Positions 50,536 to 63,460 of a stretch of DNA of 64,000 bases are shown piece by piece. This stretch comes from Chrysomallon squamiferum (lineage: Eukaryota; Mollusca; Gastropoda; Neomphalida; Peltospiridae): assembly GCA_012295275.1 (NCBI GenBank), contig CM022667.1, positions 16,666,484-16,730,483 on the forward strand. Direction: 5' to 3'. Made by a program: the position numbers and the translations under genes. How positions within the stretch are numbered: the first letter of the stretch is position 1; each line of letters opens with the position of its first letter. Below the pieces are notes generated by a model. That model made no database searches, was not told where the DNA came from, and saw only the letters and a list, made by a program, of their open reading frames with translations.

Positions 50536-52428
50536 AAACAGAAAAGTATACAACGTTCCAATCAAAATGTGGAGCTTTCTGCTAAAGTTTAGATTCGATG
50601 GTATTAAAATGAAATACATAATCCCTGGAGCTAATAAACACAGTCATGAGAAGAACTCGATCTTAAACAATTATTACAAAGATATTGATCGTTTATATCA
50701 GTATTTAATAGTTTATTAGATTTATTAGTTTCTGTCAGTTTTCTGCAATGTTACCATTTACTGACATTTCTTTTATGTCCACATTGTTGTTAAATAATTT
50801 AAAAAATCAGCCTTTTTCACGTATTTTCTATCTGTCTTTCTTGTTAATTTAAAAGTAAGTGAGCTATAATTAATATTTATGTATAAATTTATAGTTCAGT
50901 TTTTCTTTACAATTACAGAGAACCTACGGAAGTACAGTTTAAATATATCAGAAACGAGAGGATTAAGGGATTAACTTATTTATTCATTGTAATAATATTT
51001 ATAATAATGGTCAGATTCTTACATTGGTTTACACTGGGTCGATTGGGTCGTGGTGTAATGAATGAGCCAGGAAACGAAAACGTGACAAGCCAAAATGTTC
51101 AGATCGGGAGGCCGTTCATTTTTTAATATTCCAAATACTGGTGATATACACATACAGCTGTTTCAGGAACACTGGATCCTGACGTAATGATACTTCCTAC
51201 TATAGCACTCCCAGTTCCAACATTGCATTAGTATATGAAGAATAGTATAAATAAGTTTTAACTATAACCCTATGCGAAGAAAATTTACATTCAGATTATT
51301 CTAGTTTTGAAAAAAGGAGGTAAATGAAAACTAATGATAATACCAATACATTTGCTATTAATAATACTATTACTATTATACTTAGGACATTACTAGAAGT
51401 AGTGATTCTACTATTGCCACAGTTTTACAAGTCCTCCACAATGATAGTTTCTCAGTCTTCATTACTGGCTGTTGCTATTACTGCTGCCACTATAAAATAA
51501 ACACCAACAACAACAACCACTACTTCGACGACTATTACAACAACCACTTCTTCTACTAATTATACTACTAATACTACTACAACTACTAGTATTAGTAGTA
51601 CTACAACTGCTACTACTAACAATTATAAGTCTAACATTATCTTTTCATTTAATTCGTTTGTGAGGTGATCCTAACTGTGAATATTCTTTTATGCTGGTTT
51701 CTGACAGGGGGACATTGAAAACTACAAAAGATAATACATTAGTCCCATACCGAATTATAATTTCAGTTTACTATGCATGCATTAACACTAAAATAGTTAC
51801 GAAAGGCACGCGACTTCATCGTTTGGTAATATGAAAAACCATCCTTATCCTTATCATAAAAAGTTCAGAAAACAAGCGGAAACTTCAGATCGAAATCCAA
51901 GATGACAGCGTCGAACGCCGACCAATGTTTACAAACTTTTAAATATGTATGCCTTCATAATGCAATCAATTCTACATGGATTATTAAAAGTAATTTGGAG
52001 AAATAAGTCATGTAATCAACGCCTCGTATGCACAGTTGTCTATAATTGAGTAGAAATTACTGCAAAGGTGGAAACCTTTTTTTTCAGTAGGGGGGGATTT
52101 TCGTACTATATATATATTTTTTTTTTTTTATAGCAAAAAAACTAATAATAATAAAAAAAAGAAAATGTCACAGAAAATGGCGCGTGAATATGAAGATGCT
52201 ATTCTCATTAGGTAACATAATGTGGAAACGACACTCTGCTAAAACTCCATTGCGGACATTTTATTTTTTTTTTTTTTTTTTATTAATATTTATTTGCATT
52301 TTCAATGCATTAAACGTCGTATTTACAAACTGATCGTATCACGAGCCAAATATAGATATTAAAATAATAAGGGTTTATCATGTCTATCATTTAATCTCAG
52401 TCTCTCAGTTTTTAAATGTTTTTCTTAG

Positions 52429-52432
<4 letters not shown>
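49868..52432. other. Duplicate of 29.1-31.1 kb, then intron relic and unique sequence
   Basis: Collinear with 29.13-31.08 kb to about 51.3 kb, lacking the 576-bp segment at 29.88-30.456. (CA)n-(TA)n at 50456-50535. 51.33-51.65 kb is ACT-rich A-B intron relic. 51.66-52.33 kb is unique in this window, with two short homopolymer runs; a 34-codon frame (MTASNADQCLQ...) at 51.9 kb is too short to support as a gene. Confidence 0.5.

Positions 52433-52515
<83 letters not shown>
52433..52515. repeat. (TC)n microsatellite
   Basis: About 83 bp. Confidence 0.98.
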
Positions 52516-52522
<7 letters not shown>

Positions 52523-52840
52523 TCTCTTTCAATATTAATACATTTTTGGACAAGATTTATTTATCTAGGATCTAGCCATTTAAATACATCTTTTGTTCTT
52601 TACAAAAATATTCTGTCACTGTTATCTTAGACAGAGAGTACTGTCCATTATGTAGCTTTGACATTTTTTTTTCTCGTTTGTATACATTTACTTTATCTTG
52701 TTATGTGAATTGATTCATAGAAAAGAATCCACATGCAAGTAAATATATTTCCTTGTATATATATATCTGTATAAGTGTGCTCATGCATACTGTGTGTGTG
52801 TGTGTGTGTGTGTGTTTGTGTGTGCGCGAATATGTAAAAC

Positions 52841-54329
52841 CAAAACCAGTCATTTGGCTTAATGCCTGAAATGTTTAGGCGTTTGGCTTAATGACTCAGA
52901 TTTTAAGGAATTAAGTTAAACGACTGAAATATACCTAGAGTCATTAGGCAAAATGACTGAATGAAAAAGAATGACTTACAATTACATGAAAACATTTATT
53001 TTGAAACACTCCTACTTATAACAGCAGTTCAAACATGAGTGACATCTTGAATTGCACAAAAGACTGTGCTTCAAACAATTATAATGTGTGTATTTTTAAC
53101 TCAACTTTGTCTCCCCACAGTTGAATTTCAAAAATCATCATCTTCCTGCGGACGACTCCTTTGACACTGCTGCTCGTCGAGACATTGTGCATTCTCTGTT
53201 CAGATCATCCCTGAAGGTAAAATAGCACACATAAGTAAATATTTGAATATGCAAGTATATCAAAATAATGTACTGCTTATCAGGACGTTAAATTAAAAAT
53301 AATTTTAAAATAACATTACGTGGTATCAGTGCTTACAAGTAGCGACGGTCAGTGTTTACCTCAGATTACCAGCTATTCTCAACCACTGTTTTAGAGATAA
53401 TAGCCTAGTTTACTTTGATCAGTCTGACTTCAGATTACCAACTATTATGAAATAATAGTTATAATATTTCAATAAAATAGCTATATAATTATATAGTTAA
53501 ATAGGAATTTATTAGAAAGCCACATAAAACTAGCTTTCAAAAACTTAAACATAGCCGTAAAAACTTACAGTTACCTAAGTCAGCTACAGGGTCTTTTATC
53601 ATTCCTGTATCGGATCGTGGCGAGAGTGTTTGGAACTTTAGTAGACATGCAGACCTTAGTCGGTCCCCCAAAACAACGTAGCTTATATAATTTTTGTCCG
53701 TCACATAAGCTTATCAGCTGTATATTATGTCACTATTTGTACTTCTTACTTTTTTTATTACTGACAATGTATATCAATAAGCTGTAAAGATTAAGATAAT
53801 AAAACATTGCATATCACACGGCAAGTGAGACTGGGAGATAAAGAATATTGAGAGAGCAGAAAGAATATGTATGCTATGTAACAGATGTCAGATTGAAGAT
53901 GAGACTGAAAATAACAAATCATTGTGTAATTCGGGAAAATATTTGCTTAAAGCATTTCAGTGTTAAACAGTTTTGATTAGTTAGATATAATTTAGGTGCT
54001 ATAATTTATGCGCTACATTATTTTGCATTGTTTATTATTGATATTGTAAATCAGTAATCTGTAAATCTTAGCATATTAAAGAATTGGATTGAACCACTAA
54101 TTCCTTCAATGAACAGATGTAAACAAAGCATAAAACCCATTTGATTCATTGCCTGAAATGGTTTCAGGCAGAATGTCAAACAACACAAACCAAAATCCAG
54201 TCTTTTGGCTTAATTCCTGGAAATTTTAGTCATTAGGCAAAACTCCTTACGGTCTTGGGCATTAGTCTAAATGTCTAAACAATTCAGGCATTAGGCCCAA
54301 TGACTAGTTTGACATATTGACTGTAACAT
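52841..54329 (+). mobile_element. Long-inverted-repeat element, copy 1 (full length?)
   Basis: Both ends carry inverted copies of a motif: left CCAGTCATTTGGCTTAATGC, right (reverse complement) CTAGTCATTGGGCCTAATGC, extending about 50-80 bp with internal subrepeats (GTCATTAGGCAAAA). The interior reappears inverted at 56.21-57.55 kb and direct at 60.92-62.03 kb. A DNA transposon with long, sub-repeated termini fits; no transposase seen. Confidence 0.6.
53121..53216 (+). CDS. Exon-like open segment inside the inverted-repeat element
   Basis: CTCCCCACAG acceptor, 96 nt open (LNFKNHHLPADDSFDTAARR, DIVHSLFRSSLK), donor AAG|GTAAAA, phase 0-0. The GC-richer composition and codon-like texture contrast with the AT-rich surroundings. 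SFDTAARRDIVHSL weakly recalls the F-x-x-A-x-R-x-x-IV-x-x-L segment of anoctamins, but I cannot confirm that. The last 10 bases and donor are shared with the repeat copy at 57.55 kb; the third copy meets the assembly gap here and reads GC instead of GT at the donor. Confidence 0.4.
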
Positions 54330-54337
54330 GATAATAA

Positions 54338-55221
<884 letters not shown>

Positions 55222-55254
<33 letters not shown>

Positions 55255-55892
55255 GTGTATATAATGTGAGTGTGTCCCTGTGTGTATATATGTATATATG
55301 TATGTGAGAGAGAGAAAGAGCTAAATAATTATTTTATTTATAAACTCGAAGAGAGAGAGAGAGATAGTAAAATAAAATTATCTGTAAACAAGATATAGCT
55401 ACATTATCATGCCAGATCATTTACTCAGTCTGTTACGGTGTTTCCCAGTTAATTACAGCACTAAATGATGTCACTAAAAGAAAAATGACAGAGAGTCTAC
55501 ATTAACATAGCTTTATGATTTTACTAATATCACTGATGAGAGAGAAAGATGAAGGATTTTATTAAGTATTAATTATATTTTCCAAGAGATAATATACTCT
55601 TTAATTTTTAATAATTTAAAGTGAACAGTTATACGGTAAATTAGCATACGTTCCAATTCGTTTTATTTCTTTTCAACCTTATGTGAAATTAAAACTAAAT
55701 AATCATCTCTTTGAACCAATAATATATTCAGGTAATCGTTCTGAAGATTAGATTATGTATGTATGTAAGTATTAATAAATATTTGTGTGAAGTTGTATAA
55801 TATTATGATGAATATTCATTATTTTGCACTTAAAATGTGTTAAATTAAATGAAAAACTTATTATTTTTTGTTGATAACACCTTTTTTCTAAG
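55222..55892. other. Array spacer in segmental duplication
   Basis: Standard landmarks (GA patch 55310-55365, ATAAACAAGATATAGCTAC-type segment, AATTACAGCACTAAATGATG, palindrome variant ATGATGAATATTCATTAT at 55806). Matches 62.56-63.23 kb. Confidence 0.65.
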
Positions 55893-56060
55893 TGGTGGTT
55901 TTGCACATATCGATGGTGTCGTTGCAGTCGGTTAGGAACACAAAGCCACGTTCAACTGTGCTTCCCATGACTGTCTGCTGTGAGCTTTATAACGTGTTAC
56001 CTTCAAATCTATACATTCCAAAAACCGGTCACAGGGTCGTGCATTAATGAAATCTTAGAA
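55893..56060 (-). pseudogene. B' relic with stop
   Basis: LNVALCS-stop-PTATTPSICAKPPL in the ancestral frame. The same stop is in the duplicate at 63.24 kb, so it predates the duplication. Confidence 0.5.
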
Positions 56061-56206
56061 AAATAGTTCATGTCATTTCTGCTGTCTGATTTGAATTCAT
56101 CAAATAAAAGTACATGAGCATCTCAGGTACCATGCAGGTACGTCTACATTAATATAGGTTGATAGTTTGATGCCTCTCTTTCACAGAAAAGTAGCCATAT
56201 GTTTAT

Positions 56207-57553
56207 ATGTTACAGTCAGTATGTCAAACTAGTCACTTGACCTAATGCCTGAAATATTTAGGCATTTAGCCTAATGACCAAGACCGTCAGGTGTTGGGTC
56301 TAATGACTAAAATTTCAAGGAATTAGGACAAATGACTGGAGTTTGGTTCCTGCTGTTTGACATTCTTCCTGGTAGCAATTCGGGCAATCAGCCAAACAGG
56401 TTTTATGCTTTGTTTATATCTGCTCATTGAAGGGATCAGTGGTTCAATTCAATTTTTGTTAGCGTATGCTTTACAGGTTATTGACATACAATGTCAGTAA
56501 TAAAAGATGCAAATACAAATAATAAAGCACATAAATTATATCTAACTAATCAAAACGTTTCTGCACTGAAATGCTTTAAACAAATACTTTCCCAAATTAC
56601 ACAGTGATTTCTTATTTTCAATCTCGTCTTCAATCTCACTATTGTTACGTAACATACATATTCTTTGTGCTCTCTCTCAATATTCCTGTATCTCAAATCT
56701 CATTTGCTAGCTGATGTGCAATCTTTTACTATCGTAAGCTTTACAGCTTATTGATATACAATGTCAATAATAAAAAATGCAAGAAGTAAAAATACTCACA
56801 TAATATACATATTGACATACTATACAGCTGATGTATAGACAACCTCACTTTTCTTAAATAAAATTGAATTGTTAAATCATCTCTAATGTATTTATATAAA
56901 TTGTCACATTTCACATATGTATTTAGCTGGAATGAAAGATTCTGCCTTGCTTGGTGAACACTTTTCATTAATCTGGTCCTGCTCTATCCATATGTGTCCT
57001 GTGACGGAAACAACGCTTAATAATTATATAAGCTAAGTGTGACGGAGACAACAGACTCTTCTTTAATATGTAATTGATGTTAGATTTCCTGAAAAGGTGT
57101 ATAAGCTATGTTGTTTTCTGGGAGGCATTAGTGTCTGCATGTCTACTGAAGTTCCAAACAGTCTCGGCACGATCCTGATACAGGAATGTTAAAAGACCCT
57201 CTATGCGGTCTTTCCTAGGCACTAAAAGCATCTGTTGCATTTTTTGGGAGGAGAGATCAGTTTTACACCATAAAATATATATGTACTGAAGTAGTATAAC
57301 CATTATTTGAGAATAGTTGATAATCTGAGATGAGAATGATCAAAGTAAACTTCAGGGTATTATCTCTAAAGTAGTTGGTGAGAATAGCTGGTAATCTGAG
57401 GTAAACTCTGACCATCACTAATTGTAAACACTGATACCACAATGGTGTTATTGACAACTGATTGTGATGTCAACGTCCTGCTAACCAGGAAGTTATTTTC
57501 ATATACTTGCATATTCAAATACTTACTGAGGTGTGCTATTTTACCTTCAGGGA
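56207..57553 (-). mobile_element. Long-inverted-repeat element, copy 2 (inverted)
   Basis: Reverse complement of 53.2-54.33 kb: begins ATGTTACAGTCAGTATGTCA, ends at ACCTTCAGGGAT. It is longer in the middle, with about 250 bp (56.7-57.0 kb) not shared. Confidence 0.65.
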
Positions 57554-57839
57554 TAAACAGGTTTAATATCCTCCATATTTTCACTTATCTGGTGAGAGTA
57601 AGTTTGTGCCATGGTAAGCTAACTCTGTAAATAACTATTATTAGATCATTTAATATGTATATTCTTTAAATCTAAACTACTGTTGTTGTGTTTCTGGTGG
57701 TTTAACGTTTACATATATGATCTTGTTCCCCGAACACCCTTAGAACCGAGCCAAATCGGGTAGCTATCTACTATTTCCGAGGGAGAGTGTTTCACCTGTT
57801 TCGGGGTTCTAATTTGAATTCGTGACGACATTACTGATT
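57554..57839. other. Unassigned sequence
   Basis: No gene or repeat match within the window. Confidence 0.4.
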
Positions 57840-58240
57840 ACGACTGCCTTTGATGCCCCGTTACATATCGCAATCCCAATTCATATAAAGTTTTCCTAAT
57901 AAAAGTCACCCAGTTATTTTTCTATAATATAAAATACAATTTTTGGTATTAATTAATTTCAGCCAATAATTAATCATTCGATATGTACGCTCATAAACTA
58001 TAGGGAATCTTCTCAGTTCAAAATAGACATAATATTTGTGGTTCACCCTTTAACATTTAAAATATTTTTACAAAAATCTAAGTGAATTTTCTCAATAACA
58101 TCTGCCTTTTGAAAACCCCATATGTCACTACAATTAAAGAGCACACTAGTCATATATGTATCAAACAGTAACAATAGAGAAATATAATTTGTTGACATAT
58201 TATTTACACTCTGTGTTGCCTTATTGTTGTTTTATTCTAA
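57840..58240 (-). mobile_element. LINE reverse transcriptase C-terminal fragment (minus strand)
   Basis: Reads LFDTYMTSVLFNCSDIWGFQ, KADVIEKIHLDFCKNILNV, then with stops and small shifts FPIVYERTYRMINYWLKLIN and WVTFIRKTLYELGL. The S.IWGF...IEKIH..FCK.IL block is the region following the RT domain in many non-LTR elements of invertebrates. Several stops: inactive. Confidence 0.7.
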
Positions 58241-58261
58241 CATCAAAAAACAAAATAGATG

Positions 58262-58446
58262 GTGGGGATTACTGGTAGTGTTATTCTTACATCAAAGACC
58301 AATGATTTTAATACCAACAGTCATAGGGGTTTAAAGTTTTGCTTAGAACTGTTTATTGCACGGATTAGTGGTTATAGTATTCGTACATCAAAGACCAGTT
58401 ATATGGTAGGGATTGGTAGTAGTGTTATTGTTATATCAAAGTGTTG
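58262..58446. repeat. Degenerate tandem repeat
   Basis: Three imperfect copies of GGGATT.GTAGTGTTATT.TTA.ATCAAAG separated by 40-100 bp, lying between the two opposed LINE fragments. Confidence 0.5.
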
Positions 58447-58479
58447 ATAGGTGATATGAAATAGGGTGGAACCTCGAAT

Positions 58480-58663
58480 GCTACACGTCCTATTGAAACT
58501 GGACAATAGTCTAATATTCTACGAGAAAAGGGAAAATGTCATATTTGTAATCTTAACAAAAGTAGAGATGAATATCACTATATATTTGAATGTAATGATC
58601 CTAGGTTATTACACCAGATAAATACGAGACATCAAAATATAATTTCATATAATAATTTACAGT
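58480..58663 (+). mobile_element. LINE 3'-terminal fragment (plus strand)
   Basis: NILREKGKCHICNLNKSRDE, YHYIFECNDPRLL to a TAA. CxxC...DEYHxxFxC is the zinc-binding C-terminus typical of this LINE group. Oriented opposite to the fragment at 57.84-58.24 kb, giving a head-to-head arrangement. Confidence 0.7.
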
Positions 58664-58882
58664 AAATAATATTTATATTAAAAAAGCTATGGTCGATAAT
58701 AAGATGTATCTGTGAGAGAGTGTGTCCTCCACGTTAAACATCAACGCATGTGCATTTTAATTCGTTATTATATATCTGTAATACATTCTTCTCTGTACTG
58801 TAATCCTACAGTTCATGAGAATACAGTCACTGTCACTGGCATAGATCACATTAACATCACTTATGTCTGGCTATGGAGGTTC
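58664..58882. other. Unassigned sequence
   Basis: No recognised gene or copy in the window. Confidence 0.4.
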
Positions 58883-58890
58883 CTCTAGAG

Positions 58891-59658
58891 CAGAGGTGGG
58901 CAAACTACAGCCCGCGGGGCACATCCGGCCCACGATATCATTTTATCCGGCCCGCCAGGAATTTTCACGAAGAGTAAACCTATAACATTTTTAAATTTGT
59001 AGTCTTCATTTCACTGATTTTTATTCCCTGCGATATTTTATTGGTACCACCAGGTGGCGCACCCCAACTAGACTGGGCCTTTCTTCGCCGCAGACTAGAG
59101 ATGGCAATTATGATTGGCACATTCAAACCGTCACGTGACGTTTGCTGTGAAGCGCCATCGACAAACAATTGAAAAACAATAGAAACTGTGACTGAACTTA
59201 CGTATTGAAACGGGGCGTGTCAGTGTGTATATCCACCACATTCCCTCGGATATGCATTGCCAGGTCTACCTCCAACTCTAGCATCATCCTACATAACAAA
59301 ATGAGCGTGCAAAAAAAGCGGAAGATTGACAGAGAGTGTCGGTTTTCAAAAAGGAATGGACTACAAAATATTTGTTCATTGAAATTCGATCAAAGGCCGT
59401 GTGTTTCATTTGTTATGTGTATTTTTTATGCTTTCCGCTGGGCACCCTCAGCAACACTGTTCCCATTAAATCCATCAGCGGTGAGTTGTTTGTATGTAAC
59501 AATACATTTGTTGATTAAAAAACAGAAAAAAGAAATAGAGTGCATGTGTATTTTTTATGCTTTATGGTCGTTTCTTTTCCACCTCATAATGTTGTGGCCC
59601 ACTTGTCAGTTTCAAAAACTCAATGTGGCCCTTGAGCCAAAAGGTTTGCCCACCGCTG
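58891..59658 (+). mobile_element. hAT-Charlie-like non-autonomous element
   Basis: 768 bp with terminal inverted repeats CAGAGGTGGGCAAACT and (reverse complement) CAGCGGTGGGCAAACC, GC-rich subterminal GGCCCGC motifs, and 8-bp flanks CTCTAGAG / CTGTAGAA matching the hAT target preference nTCTAGAn with two mismatches. ATG at 59301 opens MSVQKKRKIDRECR, then, after a 1-nt loss, FKKEWTTKYLFIEIRSKAVC and FIC. This matches the start of Charlie/ZBED-type transposases up to the first half of the BED zinc finger; the rest is deleted. Confidence 0.8.
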
Positions 59659-59666
59659 CTGTAGAA

Positions 59667-60282
59667 CATAGCTTTAAGAAAGAACGGTCTAAGAAGTATG
59701 AAACGAGCAAGATAGCGAACATTCCAAAGGAAGAGTACTTCTTGATCATAGACCGACTAAAGGAGATCTCTGTTCATCCCAGGAAGGAAACCCACCACTA
59801 GTAGATCATTTACTCAGTCTGTTATGATGTTTCCCAGTTAATTACAGCACTATATGATATCACTAAAAGAAAAATGACTGAAATTCTACATTAACATATA
59901 GTTATGATCTTACTAATAACACTACTGTGAGAGAAGGATGAAGGATTTTATATTCTATTAAGTTTATTTTCCAAGAGAGAATACACTCTTTAATTTTTAT
60001 TGAGTAAATTAACCTAAATTGTAATTGATTTTATTTCTTTTCAATATTTTGTAAAATTACATATCAATAATCAGATAATCGTATTTGCAGATTACATTAT
60101 ATGTGTATGTGTGTATGTGTGTATGTATGTATGTATGTATGTATGTATGTATTGATATGCATGTATGTATGTTAGAATACATATGCACGTATTAATAAAT
60201 ACTCTCTTCTTCATTTCATATAAATAAGGAATATTCATTTTTCTGTTGTTTGTGACAATGCATTTGTCAGTGGTGATGTTAT
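59667..60282. other. Array spacer
   Basis: Landmarks AATTACAGCACTATATGATA, AAAGAAAAATGACTG, (TATG)n 60118-60155, partial palindrome (AAGGAATATTCATTTT) at 60226. Confidence 0.6.
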
Positions 60283-60454
60283 AGAACTCGGTCTTGCCGG
60301 CCTAGTGATGTGCAACATAAAGCCATGCCATATTGTGGTTCCCAAGAACCTAAAATACGTTCTTGTGGAGGGCATATACAGTAACCATCATCACTAAAGT
60401 ATTTCTGTTCTTCTCCACGTTACACTTGTCCTGATGGCGTTTTACAGTTACGTT
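60283..60454 (-). pseudogene. B exon 12, nonsense mutation
   Basis: Acceptor TTCTGAATAG; no TTA repeat beside it, unlike every other B exon. (E)RNCKTPSGQV, TAA (60420-60422) in place of Leu, RGEEQKYFSDDGYCICPPQE, GSWEPQYGMALCCTS; a fifth cysteine follows the fourth. The tail is degenerate. Confidence 0.75.
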
Positions 60455-60544
60455 CTATTCAGAATAGGAAGAATAAGAAGGCTGTCACAGTCACAGAGGC
60501 CCGCGCGAAGCTTGTATGATGTGGTTGTAAAACTTGTGGTGATG

Positions 60545-60612
60545 TTGTTGAAAATAACAAGACAGACGAATTAAAATTCAAACAAGACTGAGTCACGCAT
60601 CTGAACAGCCAT
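60545..60612 (-). pseudogene. S exon 11 relic
   Basis: MAVQMRDSVLFEF then stop; the hydrophobic core is lost by an insertion and frameshift. Upstream block partly conserved (GTCACGTGAGCGAC). Confidence 0.6.
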
Positions 60613-60719
60613 GTCGCTTTTCTTTTGTCACGTGAGCGACTATTGATAAAACTTAAGTAACAGCTCTAACATTTTATGTTTAATGTTTCTGTGCGGTGAA
60701 AACGTTAAATTATTATAAT

Positions 60720-60919
60720 NNNNNNNNNNNNNNNNNNNNNNNNNNNNNNNNNNNNNNNNNNNNNNNNNNNNNNNNNNNNNNNNNNNNNNNNNNNNNNNNN
60801 NNNNNNNNNNNNNNNNNNNNNNNNNNNNNNNNNNNNNNNNNNNNNNNNNNNNNNNNNNNNNNNNNNNNNNNNNNNNNNNNNNNNNNNNNNNNNNNNNNNN
60901 NNNNNNNNNNNNNNNNNNN
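60720..60919. other. Assembly gap (200 N)
   Basis: Run of N of a round length, probably an estimated gap. It lies exactly at the left edge of the third inverted-repeat element copy and of the segmental duplication. Confidence 0.99.
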
Positions 60920-62030
60920 CACCCTGAAGGCTAAAATAGCACACCTCAGTAAATATTTGAATATGCAAGTATATCAAAATAATGTACTGCTTATCAGGAC
61001 GTTAAATTAAAAATAAATTTAAAATAACATTACGTGGTATCAGTGCTTACAAGTAGCGACGGTCAGTGTTTACCTCAGATTACCAGCTATTCTCACCCAC
61101 TGTTTTAGAGATAATAGCCTAGTTTACTTTGATCAGTCTGATTTCAGATTACCAACTATTATGAAATAATAGGAATTTATTAGAAAGCCACATCAAACTA
61201 GCCGTCAATTACTTAAAATAGCCGTAAAAACTTACAGTTACCTAAGTCAGCTACAGGGTCTTTTAACATTCCTGTGCCGAGAGTGTTAGGAACTTTAGTA
61301 GACATGCAGACATTAGTCGGTCTCCCAAAACAACGTAGATTATATAATTTTTGAAGAAATTTAACATGTATTACTTATTGAATAGGAGATTGTAGTGTCC
61401 GTCACATAAGCTTATCAGCTGTATATTATGTCACTATTTGTACTTCTTACTTTTTTTATTACTGACAATGTATATCAATAAGCTGTAAAGATTAAGATAA
61501 TAAAACAATGCATATCACACGGCAGGTGAGACTGGGAGATAAAGAATATTGAGAGAGCAGAAAGAATATGTATGCTATGTAACAGATGTCAGATTGAAGA
61601 TGAGACTGAAAATAACAAATCGATGTGTAATTCGGGAAAATATTTGTTTAAAGCATTTCAGTGTTCAACAGTTTTGATTAGTTAGATATAATTTAGGTGC
61701 TATAATTTATGCGCTACATTATTTTGCATTGTTTATTATTGATATTGTAAATCAGTAATCTGTAAATCTTAGCATAATAAAGAATTGGATTGAACCACTA
61801 ATTCCTTCACTGAATAGATGTAAACAAAGCATAAAACCCATTTGATCCATTGCCTGAAATGGTTTCAGGCAGAATGTCAAACAACACAAACCAAAATCCA
61901 GTCATTTGCCTTAATTCCTGGATATTTTAGTCATTAGGCAAAACTCCTGACGGTCTTGGGCATTAGCCTAAATGTCCAAACATTTCAGGCATAAGGCCAA
62001 ATGACTAGTTTGACATATTGACTGTAACAT
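60920..62030 (+). mobile_element. Long-inverted-repeat element, copy 3 (left end in gap)
   Basis: Collinear with 53.21-54.33 kb at high identity, with a roughly 45-bp insertion at 61.35 kb (GAAGAAATTTAACATG...) relative to copy 1. Confidence 0.7.
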
Positions 62031-62035
62031 AATAA

Positions 62036-62063
62036 TAATTACAATAATAATAATAATAATAAT

Positions 62064-62110
<47 letters not shown>
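62036..62110. repeat. (AAT)n-(AT)n microsatellite
   Basis: Shorter allele of the tract at 54338-54477. Confidence 0.96.
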
Positions 62111-62112
<2 letters not shown>

Positions 62113-62115
<3 letters not shown>

Positions 62116-62558
62116 TGGTATCTTGTCTTACGAATTTAATTCGTTCCATTCATTCGAGCTCATAACTCAATTTGTTTGTATATCAAATCAGTTTTCCCAA
62201 ATGAAATTAATTGAAATACCATTAAACCACCCCCAAAAAAACCATCCCATGTTTTTGTAACATTTTTAAATAAGAAAAATGTATGTATAAATGACAAATA
62301 TTGTGCAAAAACAAAATAAAAGATAATATAAAGAAATAAATTGGTTTTGTAAACAACAGAGACGCTTCCACGGCAAGGTAACCACGTGAAGCAAACGAGT
62401 GAGACACGGGATGCTGGCCGGATGTTGTGTTGTTCGTTGCGCAAAATACTGGCGGCGCGTCTGAAGCTAGCTCGTAACACAAAGCAAAAACTGGACCGGC
62501 CGACTGCAGTAACTCTGAAAACTAGTAAGTTGGAGCGCTCGTAACTCGAGATACCAAT

Positions 62559-62559
<1 letters not shown>
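62113..62559. mobile_element. Second Tigger-type MITE family, copy 2, internally deleted
   Basis: 447 bp; same ends as copy 1, lacking about 300 bp of its centre (the 54.72-55.01 kb part). Confidence 0.75.
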
Positions 62560-62592
<33 letters not shown>

Positions 62593-63234
62593 GTGTATAT
62601 AATGTGAGTGTGTCCCTGTGTGTATATATGTATATATGTATGTGAGAGAGAGAAAGAGCTAAAGAATTACTTTATTTATAAACTCGAAGAGAGAGAGAGA
62701 TAGTAAAATAAAATTCTCTGTAAACAAGATATAGCTACATTATCATGCCAGATCATTTACTCAGTCTGTTACGATGTTTCCCAGTTAATTACAGCACTAA
62801 ATGATGTCACTAAAAGAAAAATGACAGAGAGTCTACATTAACATAGGTTTATGATTTTACTAATATCACTGATGAGAGAGAAAGATGAAGAATTTAATTC
62901 AGTATTAATTATATTTTCAAAGACAGAATATACTCTTTAATTTTTTATAATTCAAAGTGAACAGTTATACGATAAATTAGCATAAGTTCTAATTCGTTTT
63001 ATTTCTTTTCAATCACATGAAATTAAAAATAAATAATCATCTCTTTGAACCAATAATATATTCAGGTAATCGTTCTGAAGATTAGATTATGTATGTGTGT
63101 ATGTATGTATGTATTAATAAATATTGTTGTGAAGTTGTATAATATTATAATGAATATTCATTATTTTGCACATAAAATTTGTTAAATTAAATGAAAAACG
63201 TATTATTTTTTGTTGGTAACGCCTTTTTTCTAAG
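62560..63234. other. Array spacer, duplicate of 55.22-55.89 kb
   Basis: Perfect palindrome ATAATGAATATTCATTAT at 63147-63164. Confidence 0.65.
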
Positions 63235-63460
63235 TGGTGGTTTTGCACATATCGATGTTGTTGTTGCAGTCGGTTAGGAACACAAAACCACGTTCAACTG
63301 TGCTTCCCATGACTGTCTGCTGTGAGCTTTATAACGTGTTAGCTTCAAATCTATGCATTCCAAAAACCGGTCAGAAGGTCGTGCATAAAGGAAATCTTAC
63401 TAAAATGGTTCATGACATTTCTGCTGTCTGGTTTGTATTCATCAAATAAAAGTACATGCG
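63235..63460 (-). pseudogene. B' relic, duplicate of 55.9 kb
   Basis: LNVVLCS-stop-PTATTTSICAKPPL, sharing the nonsense codon with the 55.9-kb copy. Confidence 0.5.

Noticed and set aside
51914-52020. Short ORF starting MTASNADQCLQ near 51.9 kb as a first exon
   Set aside because: 34 codons, no donor in phase, no homologue recognised.
59205-59801. 198-codon plus-strand ORF as a host gene
   Set aside because: It covers the hAT element, crosses a frameshift in the transposase start and runs out past the right terminal repeat.
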